A stretch of 64,000 nt of DNA from Phyllobacterium myrsinacearum (GTDB lineage: Bacteria; Pseudomonadota; Alphaproteobacteria; Rhizobiales; Rhizobiaceae): the NCBI RefSeq assembly GCF_002980555.1, contig NZ_PVBT01000002.1, positions 310,001 through 374,000 of the forward strand. The letters run 5' to 3'. A model generated the notes under the pieces. That model had not been told where the DNA came from and searched no databases. It saw nothing but the letters and a program-made list of their open reading frames with translations. The number at the start of each line of letters is the position of its first letter. Positions within the stretch are counted from its first letter, which is position 1. This document shows positions 1 through 8,953 of this stretch, piece after piece. A program made the translations under genes and the position numbers.

Positions 1-930
1 CTGCAGAGCACGGGCTTCGTTCGCGCTCAGGACGATAGCTACGTGGTGATGGAATATATTGAGTCGCGCGCAGCCGTTGCCACGCTCGAAGAGAAAACAA
101 ATCTGCGCGAGATATTGTCCCGGCCCGGCCTCGATTTTCTTAGCCGGTTCCCCCGTATCTGGGGCGATGCGACGGAAGAAGCGCTTTATCAGCACTATCT
201 CAAAATCATGAAGATCGATACGGATTCCGGCGGCGGCATAACCACCCTTGAAGTGCGCGCCTCCCGCCCGGAGGACGCGCAACAGCTGGCGGAGGCGCTG
301 CTCGATGGCGCGGAGGCTTTGATCAATCAGCTCAATGAGCGGGCGCGTCAGGATGCCATACGCTATGCCAAGCTTGAGGTTACCGACAGCGAGGGCCGGA
401 TGACGCAGGTGCAGAAGTCGCTGACGGAATTCCGCAACAAGGTGGCCATGATCGATCCCAGCAAGCAATCGGCGGCCATGCTCGACATGATTGCGAAGTT
501 GTCGGATGAGGTGGCGAAGAACAAGGCCCAGTATACGGCGCTTATCCAGCAGGCGCCGCAAAGCCCGCAGATACAGTCGCTTCGCAGCAGCATCGATGCG
601 ATGGAGACGCAGATCAGCATGGAGCGGGCCCGGGTCGTGGGCGGCGATGCGTCCATGGCGCCGTTGATCGCTCAGTATGAACAACTGCTCCTGCAGCGCG
701 AACTCGGCATGCGCATGCTGGAATCATCATCGGCGTCGCTTGAGAACGCCAAGATCGAAGCGCAACGGCAGCAGCTTTACCTGGAGCGGATCGTCAACCC
801 GAATCGACCGGACTATGCCTTGTATCCAAAGCGCCTGCGGTCGATCCTGCTTACCTTCGTGATGTGCTTTGCCGCATTCTGGATCGTCCGTTTCATGTTC
901 AACCAAATTTACGAGCACGCCGAGACATGA
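1..930 (+). CDS. Capsular polysaccharide export inner-membrane protein, KpsE/CtrB family (5' partial)
   Basis: The frame is open from base 1, so the gene begins outside the window. About 309 residues are present. The N-terminal part aligns by eye with the full-length paralog at 3477-4649 (LQSTGFVRAQDD here, LLQNSGITRSQDD there). The middle is a long predicted coiled coil (NERARQDAIRYAKLEV onward), and the C-terminus has one membrane segment after a PNRPDYALYPKRLRS motif. In KpsE/BexC/CtrB proteins this topology (two membrane helices flanking a periplasmic coiled coil) links the ABC exporter to the outer-membrane channel. Its stop overlaps the start of the KpsT-like ATPase in an ATGA, so the two are translationally coupled. 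The family call is solid; the polysaccharide exported is unknown. Confidence 0.85.
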   Translation: MQSTGFVRAQDDSYVVMEYIESRAAVATLEEKTNLREILSRPGLDFLSRFPRIWGDATEEALYQHYLKIMKIDTDSGGGITTLEVRASRPEDAQQLAEALLDGAEALINQLNERARQDAIRYAKLEVTDSEGRMTQVQKSLTEFRNKVAMIDPSKQSAAMLDMIAKLSDEVAKNKAQYTALIQQAPQSPQIQSLRSSIDAMETQISMERARVVGGDASMAPLIAQYEQLLLQRELGMRMLESSSASLENAKIEAQRQQLYLERIVNPNRPDYALYPKRLRSILLTFVMCFAAFWIVRFMFNQIYEHAET

Positions 931-1673
931 ACCCTTTGGACACCCTCACATTCTCCAATCCTGGCGATGTGCCGCGTCAGTTCACTGCCAATATCCCATC
1001 GCCCGGCGGATTGTCGAAGGACGGCACCATCGGGGTCTATAATCTGGTCAAGGAATATCCGGTCCGTGGCGGAACCCGGCGCGTCCTCGACGATATCAGC
1101 TTCGAAGTGCGCCCCGGTGAGAAGATCGCGATACTCGGCCACAATGGCGCGGGCAAATCCACCCTGGTCAGGTTGATTGCAGGTATAGAGCCGCCCACGG
1201 CCGGCCGCGTGGTGCGTTCCATGTCGCTGTCCTGGCCTATCGCCTTGAGCGGCGGTTTTGGCGGGTCGATGACCGGCTTCGACTGCATGCGGTTTCTCGC
1301 GCGCATCTATAACAGGCCACTCGACGAGATTCGCGATTGTGTCGAGACCTTCAGCGATCTCGGCAAATACCTGCAGATGCCGATCAAAACCTATTCTTCC
1401 GGGATGCGCGCGCGCCTGTCCTTCGGTCTGTCCCTTGCGATCGATTTCGACTGCTATCTCATCGATGAGGTCATTGCTGTTGGCGACCAGCGCTTTCAGC
1501 GCCGGTCATTTGATGAGCTGTTCGTCAAGCGCAGGGATCGCGCGATGATTATCGTTGGCCACAGCCTGGATATCATCTCGGACCAGTGCAAATCGGCGCT
1601 TGTCCTTAAAAGCGGGCGAGGGCGGGTCTTCGACGACGTCAAGTTCGCCTTCAGTATCTACGCTTCATTGTAA
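927..1673 (+). CDS. kpsT: Capsular polysaccharide ABC transporter ATP-binding protein, KpsT/CtrD-like
   Basis: This 248-residue protein is the ATPase of an ABC-2 polysaccharide exporter. It has a Walker A motif GHNGAGKST (about residues 71-79), an ABC signature YSSGMRARL, and a Walker B CYLIDEV followed by IAVGD, which is typical of the KpsT/RfbE branch. The start at 927 is preferred over upstream in-frame codons because it overlaps the stop of the KpsE-like gene and gives the usual family length. The gene should pair with the permease at 2503-3312, which is unusually on the other strand. The protein would act on the cytoplasmic face and energise export of a lipid-linked capsule or surface glycan. 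Confidence 0.9.
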   Translation: MNPLDTLTFSNPGDVPRQFTANIPSPGGLSKDGTIGVYNLVKEYPVRGGTRRVLDDISFEVRPGEKIAILGHNGAGKSTLVRLIAGIEPPTAGRVVRSMSLSWPIALSGGFGGSMTGFDCMRFLARIYNRPLDEIRDCVETFSDLGKYLQMPIKTYSSGMRARLSFGLSLAIDFDCYLIDEVIAVGDQRFQRRSFDELFVKRRDRAMIIVGHSLDIISDQCKSALVLKSGRGRVFDDVKFAFSIYASL

Positions 1674-1689
1674 GCGCCGGGACGGCACG

Positions 1690-2448
1690 TCAAGCGCGCC
1701 TGGCAATGAAGTAATAGGCATGGATGCCCGTTGTCGAATGATCGTGGAGAAGGTGGACATTTGTCATCTGGTTCTTGTGGAACAGAGCCAAAACCGTATT
1801 CGCGTCATAATCATACATCTGTATGTCCGGATGACTGTAATTATCCCGGTCAACAAAGACTGTTTCGTTCTTGTAGTAGTCATTGCGAAAATACATGACC
1901 CGGTCATTGTAATATTCGGCCCGGTTCGCGGTCTTGAACAGCGGGATGTGCAGCGAGGCAACCCCGCCGCTTTTCACGCATTGCAACAGGTCGTTGATGA
2001 TGAAATAGCCGCGGCGCGGCTCAATGTGCTGCAACACGATGTAGCTGTTCAACCAATCGACTTTGACGCCTTCCCTGACGAGCGTTTCAGCACTTTCAAC
2101 GCAACGGACATTATCGAGGCCGTGGCGGGCAACGTTCTGCAGGGTGATCGAGCGCATGGTCTCCGAGATATCGATGCCGATGGCGCTTTTGGCCTGCTCG
2201 GCCAGCGGAATGAGCAGTCTCCCGACGCCGCAGCCGAAATCGATGACGGATTCCACCGGCGTCGAAAATGACGGAATGAGGCTTTTGATCTTCGCCCTGA
2301 GATTCGCGATATCGGCGCGGCCCGTGGCAAAAAACGTCTGCAGATGTTTCTTCGTCAGTTTTTTCGATTTGAATTCGTCTTCGGTCAGTACCGCCCAATA
2401 GGCATTGTCTTGCGCTAGTTTTTCCCAATCTTCATTTGTATCGCGCAT
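1690..2448 (-). CDS. Class I SAM-dependent methyltransferase
   Basis: This 252-residue protein has a clear SAM-binding motif I, VIDFGCGVGRL, at about residues 68-78, followed by the acidic motif GIDIS. I place the start at 2448 because GGAGG lies 5 nt upstream of that ATG; an in-frame GTG at 2460 would leave no ribosome binding site. It follows the KpsM-type permease by 54 nt on the same strand and probably shares its transcript. Location in a capsule-type cluster suggests modification of a sugar or lipid in the exported glycan. The substrate cannot be told from sequence. Confidence 0.75.
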   Translation of the reverse strand: MRDTNEDWEKLAQDNAYWAVLTEDEFKSKKLTKKHLQTFFATGRADIANLRAKIKSLIPSFSTPVESVIDFGCGVGRLLIPLAEQAKSAIGIDISETMRSITLQNVARHGLDNVRCVESAETLVREGVKVDWLNSYIVLQHIEPRRGYFIINDLLQCVKSGGVASLHIPLFKTANRAEYYNDRVMYFRNDYYKNETVFVDRDNYSHPDIQMYDYDANTVLALFHKNQMTNVHLLHDHSTTGIHAYYFIARRA

Positions 2449-2502
2449 GGGATCCTCCACAGTTGCTGTTGAAATTACCTGGCAAAACGGAAGCCTTTGC
2501 CA

Positions 2503-3312
2503 TCATTCAAACTTGATATGTGCCTTAACGCGTTCAACGAGGTAGAGGCCCACCGCGTTTGTGAGCAGACACGCCGTGAAAATGTATGAGACATCATAAA
2601 AGGGCTTGATTGTATTGCCAAAAGTGCCCGCCCGGAACATCTCGTAGCAATGCACAGTCGGTACATAAAGTGCGAGCTTCTGGGCATCGTGGGGGAGCCA
2701 GGAGACCATGAAGAACATGCCTGAAATAGGCAGCATCAGATACTGAAAAGGTGCGACGAGCTTTTCAATGACTTCAAACATTTCCGCCAGTGCGGCCAAG
2801 ACGAGCCCGACGGAAAACGCGAACCATGCCATGAAGAGCCAGCCGGCCAGAATGAGGCCAAGATCGGCAAATGGTTCGATGAACCCCGCCAGATAGGCAC
2901 CATAATAGACAACCAGCAGAGCGAAAGTCGTTCCGCCAATCTCCAGCAGGGCCCGGGCAATCAACGCATCGGCGAGACCGATCTGCCGGTGATACATCAA
3001 AGGCAGGTTTTGACGCAGGCAACTGACCATGTAAGACGACACGTGCCGCCACAGGGTCAGGGGCATGTATCCGCTCAAAACAAAGGCGATTACCGTCAGG
3101 CCATGCGCTTCATGACGCATCAGGGTCCACACGATCATGACGCCGCATGTCAGAATCATGGGCTCAAGTATCAGCCAGAGAAAGCCGATATTTTCACGCC
3201 CATAACGGGTTATCATCTCGCGCATGACCAGTGCGCCCAAGACACGCGCCTGCGCGCGCAACCCCGTCAAAAATAGATATCTTTTGTTGGGTTGAGACAA
3301 AACAGCCTTCAT
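2503..3312 (-). CDS. kpsM: Capsular polysaccharide ABC transporter permease, KpsM/CtrC-like
   Basis: This 269-residue ABC-2 family integral membrane protein has about six hydrophobic segments. It opens with the family's amphipathic region (LVMREMITRYGRENIGFLW) and ends with the conserved stretch ALYVPTVHCYEMFRAG, both typical of KpsM/CtrC/RkpT. It forms the transmembrane channel for the KpsT-type ATPase at 927-1673. It is transcribed away from the second KpsE-like gene, with a 164-nt divergent promoter region between them, and is followed by the methyltransferase. The split orientation from kpsT is unusual, as these two genes normally sit side by side in one operon. Confidence 0.88.
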   Translation of the reverse strand: MKAVLSQPNKRYLFLTGLRAQARVLGALVMREMITRYGRENIGFLWLILEPMILTCGVMIVWTLMRHEAHGLTVIAFVLSGYMPLTLWRHVSSYMVSCLRQNLPLMYHRQIGLADALIARALLEIGGTTFALLVVYYGAYLAGFIEPFADLGLILAGWLFMAWFAFSVGLVLAALAEMFEVIEKLVAPFQYLMLPISGMFFMVSWLPHDAQKLALYVPTVHCYEMFRAGTFGNTIKPFYDVSYIFTACLLTNAVGLYLVERVKAHIKFE

Positions 3313-3434
3313 CGAATGTCTTCTTCAAATTATATCTACTGAGCGTCAAAATAAACAATATACGTTCTTTCCGATGACGCAAGGTCGATCTAAATACTTC
3401 ACAAGTCATATGTTTTAGACATATACTCTTTTTG

Positions 3435-3451
3435 TTTCATTTTGAATGAAA
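3435..3451. repeat. Inverted repeat in the kpsM/kpsE-like divergent promoter region
   Basis: TTTCATT and AATGAAA are separated by 3 nt, 26 nt before the TTG start of the KpsE-like gene. The spacer is AT-rich and lies between divergent genes, so this could be an operator. No matching copy was seen elsewhere in the window. Confidence 0.35.
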
Positions 3452-3476
3452 TGGGGTTCTGTAAGATTTTGCTCCA

Positions 3477-4649
3477 TTGCTGCAAAGGATTAAAATCATA
3501 AATAGTCTGGCACCCAGTTCTTTCGTTCCGGCATCAAGAAGTAAAAACCGGCGCATATTTGCCAAGTTATGGCAAATTCGATTGCCCTTGGCCGTCATTG
3601 TGCTTCCTGTTCTATTGGTCAGCATCTACTACGCACTCATCGCGGCGCCGATTTATGTTTCACAATCATCCTTTGTCGTGCGCGTTTCAGCACCGCCCTC
3701 ATCGTCGAGTTTTGGCAATCTGCTGCAGAACAGCGGGATCACGCGATCGCAGGACGACACATTTTCCGCGCAGGAGTACATACGGTCCCGCGACGCCCTG
3801 CAGCGGATGAGCGATGACCTGCCCATCCGCACCTATTTCGATCGTCCGGAAGCGGATGTGCTCGCGCGTTTTCCAGCGCCCTGGCAAACGGGATTGTTCG
3901 AGGAACTCTACCGGTATTTCTCGCAGCGCGTGCAGGTTATTCACAACGACACAACCGGCATCACCGTTCTCAAGACATCGGCATTCCGGCCGGAAGATGC
4001 GTATGAGATGAACCAGAAGCTGATTGAGCTGGGCAGCGAACGGCTCTCGAAAATGAACGAGCGGGCTCGCGGTGATGCCATTCGCTTCGCCGCCACGGAA
4101 GTGGAAAATGCCGAGCGCCGCATGATCGATGCGCAGAAGGCGATCACGCTGTTCCGCAACAAGGAATTGATGATCGATCCGGGGCAGAATTCCGTATCCC
4201 TGGTTGAATTGATGAGCCGGCTGAGCGCCGAGCTGGCCGCTTCGCGCGCCAGTCTTGCCGAGACGCGGGAAACGGCGCCGGATTCCAGCTCCATACCGTT
4301 CATCACCAGCCGCATCAGCGCCTTGGAAGAACAGCTGAAACTCGAACAGCAAAAAGTTGCGGGAACAGACGGCTCCATCGCTCCCAGGATCGCGGATTAT
4401 GAGGGGCTGATCCTGCAGCGGGAGTTTTCCAACAAGGCACTTCTCTCCGCGCTTGATTCACTCAAGACCGCAAGAGCCGATGCTAGGCGCCAGCAGCTCT
4501 ATCTGGAGGTTGTCGTGCCTGCCAATCGTCCTGACAAGGCGGAACTGCCGACAGCAATACGGAACATCACGATCGTTCTGCTTGTCACGTCTATCGGCTA
4601 TCTGCTCGCCTGGCTGCTGCTCACCGCAATCCGCGATCACAGCAACTAG
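3477..4649 (+). CDS. kpsE: Capsular polysaccharide export inner-membrane protein, KpsE/CtrB family
   Basis: This 390-residue full-length paralog of the protein at 1-930 has an N-terminal membrane helix (about residues 35-60), a periplasmic domain, a long coiled coil (about residues 190-330) and a C-terminal helix before the end. The two copies share motifs such as NERARGDAIRFAATEVE and FRNKELMIDP. The start is a TTG at 3477: the frame is closed by a stop just upstream and no suitable in-frame ATG exists near the N-terminus, so the start is uncertain. Two copies in one cluster suggest either two export systems or division of labour in one. Confidence 0.88.
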   Translation: MLQRIKIINSLAPSSFVPASRSKNRRIFAKLWQIRLPLAVIVLPVLLVSIYYALIAAPIYVSQSSFVVRVSAPPSSSSFGNLLQNSGITRSQDDTFSAQEYIRSRDALQRMSDDLPIRTYFDRPEADVLARFPAPWQTGLFEELYRYFSQRVQVIHNDTTGITVLKTSAFRPEDAYEMNQKLIELGSERLSKMNERARGDAIRFAATEVENAERRMIDAQKAITLFRNKELMIDPGQNSVSLVELMSRLSAELAASRASLAETRETAPDSSSIPFITSRISALEEQLKLEQQKVAGTDGSIAPRIADYEGLILQREFSNKALLSALDSLKTARADARRQQLYLEVVVPANRPDKAELPTAIRNITIVLLVTSIGYLLAWLLLTAIRDHSN

Positions 4650-4672
4650 GGTGTTTCGAGCTTAGTGCCCAA

Positions 4673-5518
4673 TCATGCGCCTGCCGAAAAGCAGGTGTAT
4701 ATCTCGCTGATGCAGGCTTGAATTTCGTGCTCATGCGACGATGATGGATCAACGTAACCGGCACGTTTGAACTGATGGTTGCGGGCCTTGATGTAGTGCG
4801 CGAGGGCTGTCCGGTAATCGCCGGCAATCTTGTGCAGATGCCCGAGCTGAATCTCCACATCTTCCAGACTGTCGGGGTTGAAGGAACTGGCATAGTCGCG
4901 GTACTGGCCATAAAGCGTCAGCGCCTCGTCAAAGTCTCCGTCTTCCTTCGTGACATTGGCATAAACGGCAATCATGTCGATCTGGCCGTTGCCGACGACC
5001 AGTTCACGCAGGGCGGCGCGGGCCTGTGACCATTTGTTTTCCTCCACGAGCCGCATGGCATCACGGCGGCTCTGGTCGAGACCGGGGCGGCTGGAGCCGT
5101 TGCGCGCAATATTGACGTGGCGGACGATTTCCCTGTCATCGGGGGCGAGCTGAAGGGCTTTTTCATACCAGGTGAACGCAGCCTTCATGTCGCCCTTGCG
5201 GTTGAAAAGATGGCCGAGCTGAACGTGAATATCCACATTGCGCGGATGCAGGCCCTGATATTTGCGGTAAGCCGTTTCTGCGCGGTCGTAGTTTCCAAGC
5301 TCCTTTTCGGCGTGGCCAAGCTGCACAAGCAGATCCGTGCGTGCCGGGCTGTCGGCAACGGCGCGCCGGTAGAACGTCGCTGCATTTTGCCAGTCACCCC
5401 GATTGCGGGCGGCGTCAGCCTGCGCCACGGCGGTCTGCGGCATCTCGGCTGCCGTGCCGTTGTCTGCCAGTTTGGGTTGGCGCCTGGCTGCTTGCCCGGA
5501 GAATGGCAGGCGGATCAT
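4673..5518 (-). CDS. Tetratricopeptide-repeat protein
   Basis: This 281-residue soluble protein has at least five TPR units, for example GDWQNAATFYRRAVADSPA, GNYDRAETAYRKYQGLHPR, GDMKAAFTWYEKALQLAPD and GDYRTALAHYIKARNHQ. No signal peptide or catalytic motif is visible. Its start overlaps the stop of the DUF4214-like gene (ATGA at 5515-5518), so it is the last gene of a three-gene minus-strand operon with that gene and the tandem glycosyltransferase. TPR proteins scaffold complexes, so a role in organising glycan assembly is a reasonable inference. The specific function is unknown. Confidence 0.75.
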   Translation of the reverse strand: MIRLPFSGQAARRQPKLADNGTAAEMPQTAVAQADAARNRGDWQNAATFYRRAVADSPARTDLLVQLGHAEKELGNYDRAETAYRKYQGLHPRNVDIHVQLGHLFNRKGDMKAAFTWYEKALQLAPDDREIVRHVNIARNGSSRPGLDQSRRDAMRLVEENKWSQARAALRELVVGNGQIDMIAVYANVTKEDGDFDEALTLYGQYRDYASSFNPDSLEDVEIQLGHLHKIAGDYRTALAHYIKARNHQFKRAGYVDPSSSHEHEIQACISEIYTCFSAGA

Positions 5519-6495
5519 GATTGTACCTCACGAACCATCGATATATCACGCAGCCGCACCCAGGACGTCTCGCTCCCGGTGTCGATAACTTTTACACGCA
5601 GCTCAACAAAGCGGTGTTCGGCGCGGATTTCGGTTGAAAGGTTGCCGGTGAACGATCCTGCTATGGTGACTTCCTGGAGAATATCCAGGCCGGAATTGGC
5701 AACCAGCTGTATGGCCAGCTTGGCGTTCAATTCCTGAACCAGATCGATCTGAATACGCCATGGTCCCGCTTGAAAGCCGCGTTTTGGCCCGACGAGCAGC
5801 CAGCCGGAGCTGACCTTCCATCCATTGTCGACAACGTTGACCGGCTGGCGCAACAGATCAGGCCCGATCATCCAGCCGGATCCCGGAACTTCGCGCACGA
5901 AAATCAGGGTTTCCTGCCCATTCAGATCATAGGAAAGGCCCGCAGGCATGGTTCGCGCGGCACTGCTGTCGTCCTGCATCGCTTGTGCCTCGCCGGTTTC
6001 CGCAAGGGTATCCCAAAGTGAAACCCGGCCGTCGCGGCGGGCGATTCCCACGATCATCTTGATGACCTCTTCGCGCGTCGTCGTGCCGCGCCGAAGGTCG
6101 AATTCGAATGCAAGCCGTTCCTTGTCGCTCGGCTCGCGCCCGAGAATCTTGGAAAAGCTGTAGCGCAGAAATGCCACGTCGCTGTCGGGTGCGAAACGGG
6201 CAAAACTTTCAATCAGGGCGAACTGATCGGCGGGCCGGCGTATGACCTGTGCCGAGAAGTCGCCAATCTTCCCAGTGGTCTCGGGGGCAGCTGACCGAAG
6301 TGCATCGATGACTTTCATCCTGTTGGTTCCATTGCGAATGGCCTGAGCCAGATCATGCCGTTCATCGGCGCTCAAATCCGTTTCTGCCAGGTTGAACGCA
6401 GCCGCCCAGGCGTCGACGAATGCGTCCGCCGGCAAAGAAAAGACGTCCTTGGGCAAGGCTTGCAGCGGTATCTTATGCAGCTCGGCGATTGTCAT
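5515..6495 (-). CDS. DUF4214-like protein with C-terminal beta domain
   Basis: This 326-residue protein has a central helical segment, FLRYSFSKILGREPSDKER followed by RRGTTTREEVIKMIV (about residues 110-155), which resembles the DUF4214 repeat found in surface-layer and glycan-associated proteins. The C-terminal 130 residues look all-beta. They share a pattern (LVGP, AG-W, D, then EIRA-F-ELRV-TG) with the C-terminus of the protein at 11045-12187. It overlaps its neighbours on both sides: the upstream glycosyltransferase by 23 nt and the TPR gene by 4 nt. A role in surface glycan assembly is inferred from the operon only. Confidence 0.65.
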   Translation of the reverse strand: MTIAELHKIPLQALPKDVFSLPADAFVDAWAAAFNLAETDLSADERHDLAQAIRNGTNRMKVIDALRSAAPETTGKIGDFSAQVIRRPADQFALIESFARFAPDSDVAFLRYSFSKILGREPSDKERLAFEFDLRRGTTTREEVIKMIVGIARRDGRVSLWDTLAETGEAQAMQDDSSAARTMPAGLSYDLNGQETLIFVREVPGSGWMIGPDLLRQPVNVVDNGWKVSSGWLLVGPKRGFQAGPWRIQIDLVQELNAKLAIQLVANSGLDILQEVTIAGSFTGNLSTEIRAEHRFVELRVKVIDTGSETSWVRLRDISMVREVQS

Positions 6496-8794
6496 GTTTG
6501 CGTCCCAACATCTGTTCGATAATCACAACGTGCCGCGCAGCCACGCGCGGATAGGAATTCCATTCCGTCGCCTGCCGGCGGTCGGCATCGCGCAGACCCA
6601 GAAGGTCCGGGTTCTGGGCGAGACTGACCAGGGCTTCGGCAACGCAATCCACATCCACCGAGCGCACGACGTGGCTGATGGGCCACATGTCCCGCAACAC
6701 GGATGAACGGGAGCACAGGAGAGGGCGATCCGCCGTCATGGCGATCCGGGCAGCGCCCGTCGCCGTCTCGGTTGAAGCGCCGTAGAGGAAAGCCAGCAGG
6801 TTGCATTGAGCCAGCTCATCGCTCAGCTCATTCTCGTCGATGAAATCAAAGCGGACTGTTGCAACGTCATGCAAGCCAAAGTGGGTCAGGAGATTCTCGA
6901 TCAGCACCCTGGATGCCCGGGATTCATCGTTCGGAACCATGCAATTGAGCAGTTTGAGGCGCAATCGCGGTTCGAAAAGACGCGCTTTTGCAAATCCCTG
7001 GACCAGGACATCGATGTTCTTGTGCGGCATTAAAAAGCCAAACGAGCCGACGGTGAATGCAGATGGGTCCGGTTGCAACTCTCCGTCGCCAGCCTCACGC
7101 ACCCCGTGGGGAACAACAACGGCGTTGGGGTGTCCCGCCTTGGCCAGAAGGCCAGCATCCTCGGCGGAATGAACAAACACGACGTCGAAACTCTTCGTCC
7201 AGTCGAGATTGCCGCCGCGAAGCGTTTCCTTCACGCTGTGCATGGTTATGACGCGCAGTTTGTGACCGGTCTGCAGCAGGGTTTTCAGCAGCAGTTCCAT
7301 GTCCGGGGTCGAGAAGTGGCCGGGATGATGCTGCATCCACAGGACGTCACCCTTCGCCTCTTCGATTTCCGCGATAAACCGCATGAGCGAGGCGAGATCA
7401 TAACCCCATGGCCGCGACGTGATATCGGCGGTTTCAGCCGTCTTGGCGGCTGCGCTATCCGGCAGGGCATCGTCGAGAATGCGGCGTGCATAAATATGCG
7501 AGAAGCGGCCGGACAGTGCGGGGGTGGAAAAGAGGTGTCCGGAATAGGTGGCAAGGCCACATTGCTGTTGCCATGATGAGACGAGGTCGACGGTCCATGG
7601 CCGCTTGGGGGAGACGATCAGCTTCACCGGTTTGGCGATTGCGGCAAGAACCCTGGCAGCCACCGAGTTCCATCCGGTGTGCTCATCCAGAAATCTTTGC
7701 GCATTTTTGCTGCGCATGCGTGCCTCCTCCTCATTATTGAGCGCTGCGCGCATCTGGGCGCCGAGATGCACGGTTGAAGGCTCGGCCCACAAGCTCAATG
7801 AACCCGATACATGGGCCAGTGACGGCGCCATATGATAGTCGACCAGCCATGCGGTGGAAGGGGTGCAGAAATCCACCTGGCCGCTATAGCCGGTAGTGAC
7901 GACGGGGATGCCCAGCCGCATCGCCTCCGCCAGCGGCAGGCCGAATCCTTCGCCTCTGCTTGGCGCTACGACAAGCGACGCGGTCCGGTACAGCGCAAGC
8001 AGCTGCTCGGGATCGCAATAGTCTTCGATCAGAATGACGGGTGGCGCCTGTTTCAACTGCTCGTCGAAGCGGGCCATGACGGATTTGAGGATATTGTCCG
8101 GGTTGGGAAAGGTTTTGATGACGAGCTCGACGGGCTCATCCTGCTTGAATGTCCCGGCGTAAGCCTCGATAAGCGCGTCGACGCCCTTGCGCGGGAAACA
8201 GGATGACACGTGCAGAATCCGCGCCTTGCCATTGGGCGGCAGCGGCGATTCCGCGGCAAGTCCCGCATGGGCCTGGATGTGGTCCGTCCCGTTTCCGACA
8301 ACTTCGACCGGAATGGTCAAGCCGGATTGGATGAAGGCCTGTTTGACAAAGTTGGACGTGACCATCAGCAGGTCGAGATCACGGTTGAAACGCGAGACGA
8401 GATATTGCGGAACTTCCAGTTCCTCCCAGGCAAAATTGACATAGGCGTTGAACCGCCCGACCATGTCATGGGTCGCCGGCGGCCAGGTATTGCGCAGATG
8501 GATATCGAATGTTTCGCCGGCCGGATAATGGGCGAGCAGCCGGCGCTTGACCTCCGGCATGGCATCCAGACGGGTATCGGTTTGCCAGTCGGATTCCGGC
8601 GTATAGCAGGCGACTTCAACGCCGGTTGCAATCAGTGCTTGCGCCAGGCAGCGGTTGACGATGGCCAGGCTGTAGTCGCCTTTGAACACGCCATCAAAAA
8701 AAATGCGCTTGCCCGCAAACTTGCCAAGCAAACCTCTCATATCGTTTATATTTTCATCGAGCGAGTAAGGTGAAGCAAATAGTTCACTGCGCAT
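6473..8794 (-). CDS. Tandem GT4-type glycosyltransferase (two GT-B domains)
   Basis: This 773-residue protein is about twice the length of a usual GT4 enzyme. The first half (about residues 27-390) carries PSRGEGFGLPLAEAMRLGIP, the conserved donor-sugar-binding motif of the family. The second half begins around WTVDLVSSWQQQCGLATYS and resembles a second GT-B fold with GSFGFLMPHKNIDVLVQGF, but its E-x7-E motif region (YGASTETATGAARIAM) is less canonical. It is first in an operon with the DUF4214-like and TPR genes. It probably adds two residues, or one domain may be structural, in building the polysaccharide handled by the Kps-type exporter. Confidence 0.8.
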   Translation of the reverse strand: MRSELFASPYSLDENINDMRGLLGKFAGKRIFFDGVFKGDYSLAIVNRCLAQALIATGVEVACYTPESDWQTDTRLDAMPEVKRRLLAHYPAGETFDIHLRNTWPPATHDMVGRFNAYVNFAWEELEVPQYLVSRFNRDLDLLMVTSNFVKQAFIQSGLTIPVEVVGNGTDHIQAHAGLAAESPLPPNGKARILHVSSCFPRKGVDALIEAYAGTFKQDEPVELVIKTFPNPDNILKSVMARFDEQLKQAPPVILIEDYCDPEQLLALYRTASLVVAPSRGEGFGLPLAEAMRLGIPVVTTGYSGQVDFCTPSTAWLVDYHMAPSLAHVSGSLSLWAEPSTVHLGAQMRAALNNEEEARMRSKNAQRFLDEHTGWNSVAARVLAAIAKPVKLIVSPKRPWTVDLVSSWQQQCGLATYSGHLFSTPALSGRFSHIYARRILDDALPDSAAAKTAETADITSRPWGYDLASLMRFIAEIEEAKGDVLWMQHHPGHFSTPDMELLLKTLLQTGHKLRVITMHSVKETLRGGNLDWTKSFDVVFVHSAEDAGLLAKAGHPNAVVVPHGVREAGDGELQPDPSAFTVGSFGFLMPHKNIDVLVQGFAKARLFEPRLRLKLLNCMVPNDESRASRVLIENLLTHFGLHDVATVRFDFIDENELSDELAQCNLLAFLYGASTETATGAARIAMTADRPLLCSRSSVLRDMWPISHVVRSVDVDCVAEALVSLAQNPDLLGLRDADRRQATEWNSYPRVAARHVVIIEQMLGRKHDNRRAA

Positions 8795-8904
8795 TCACTG
8801 CTCTCCAGGGTATATCTGAAATTTATTTCATACTGAAAAATAGAGTTTGTAAATGGAGTATATTACTCGTTGTCAGAAGATTATTATTGGTTTTGGTTAA
8901 AATG

Positions 8905-8938
8905 ACAGATCGCAGCAACATATGTCGCTGCGATCTGT
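8905..8938 (-). terminator. Strong hairpin downstream of the Hint-domain gene
   Basis: ACAGATCGCAGC and GCTGCGATCTGT form a perfect 12-bp stem with a 10-nt loop, 16 nt past the stop codon of the minus-strand gene at 8954-10132. In the minus direction it is followed by CATTTT, a weak T-tract. This fits a factor-independent terminator. Confidence 0.7.
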
Positions 8939-8953
8939 ACTTTTGTATTGATA

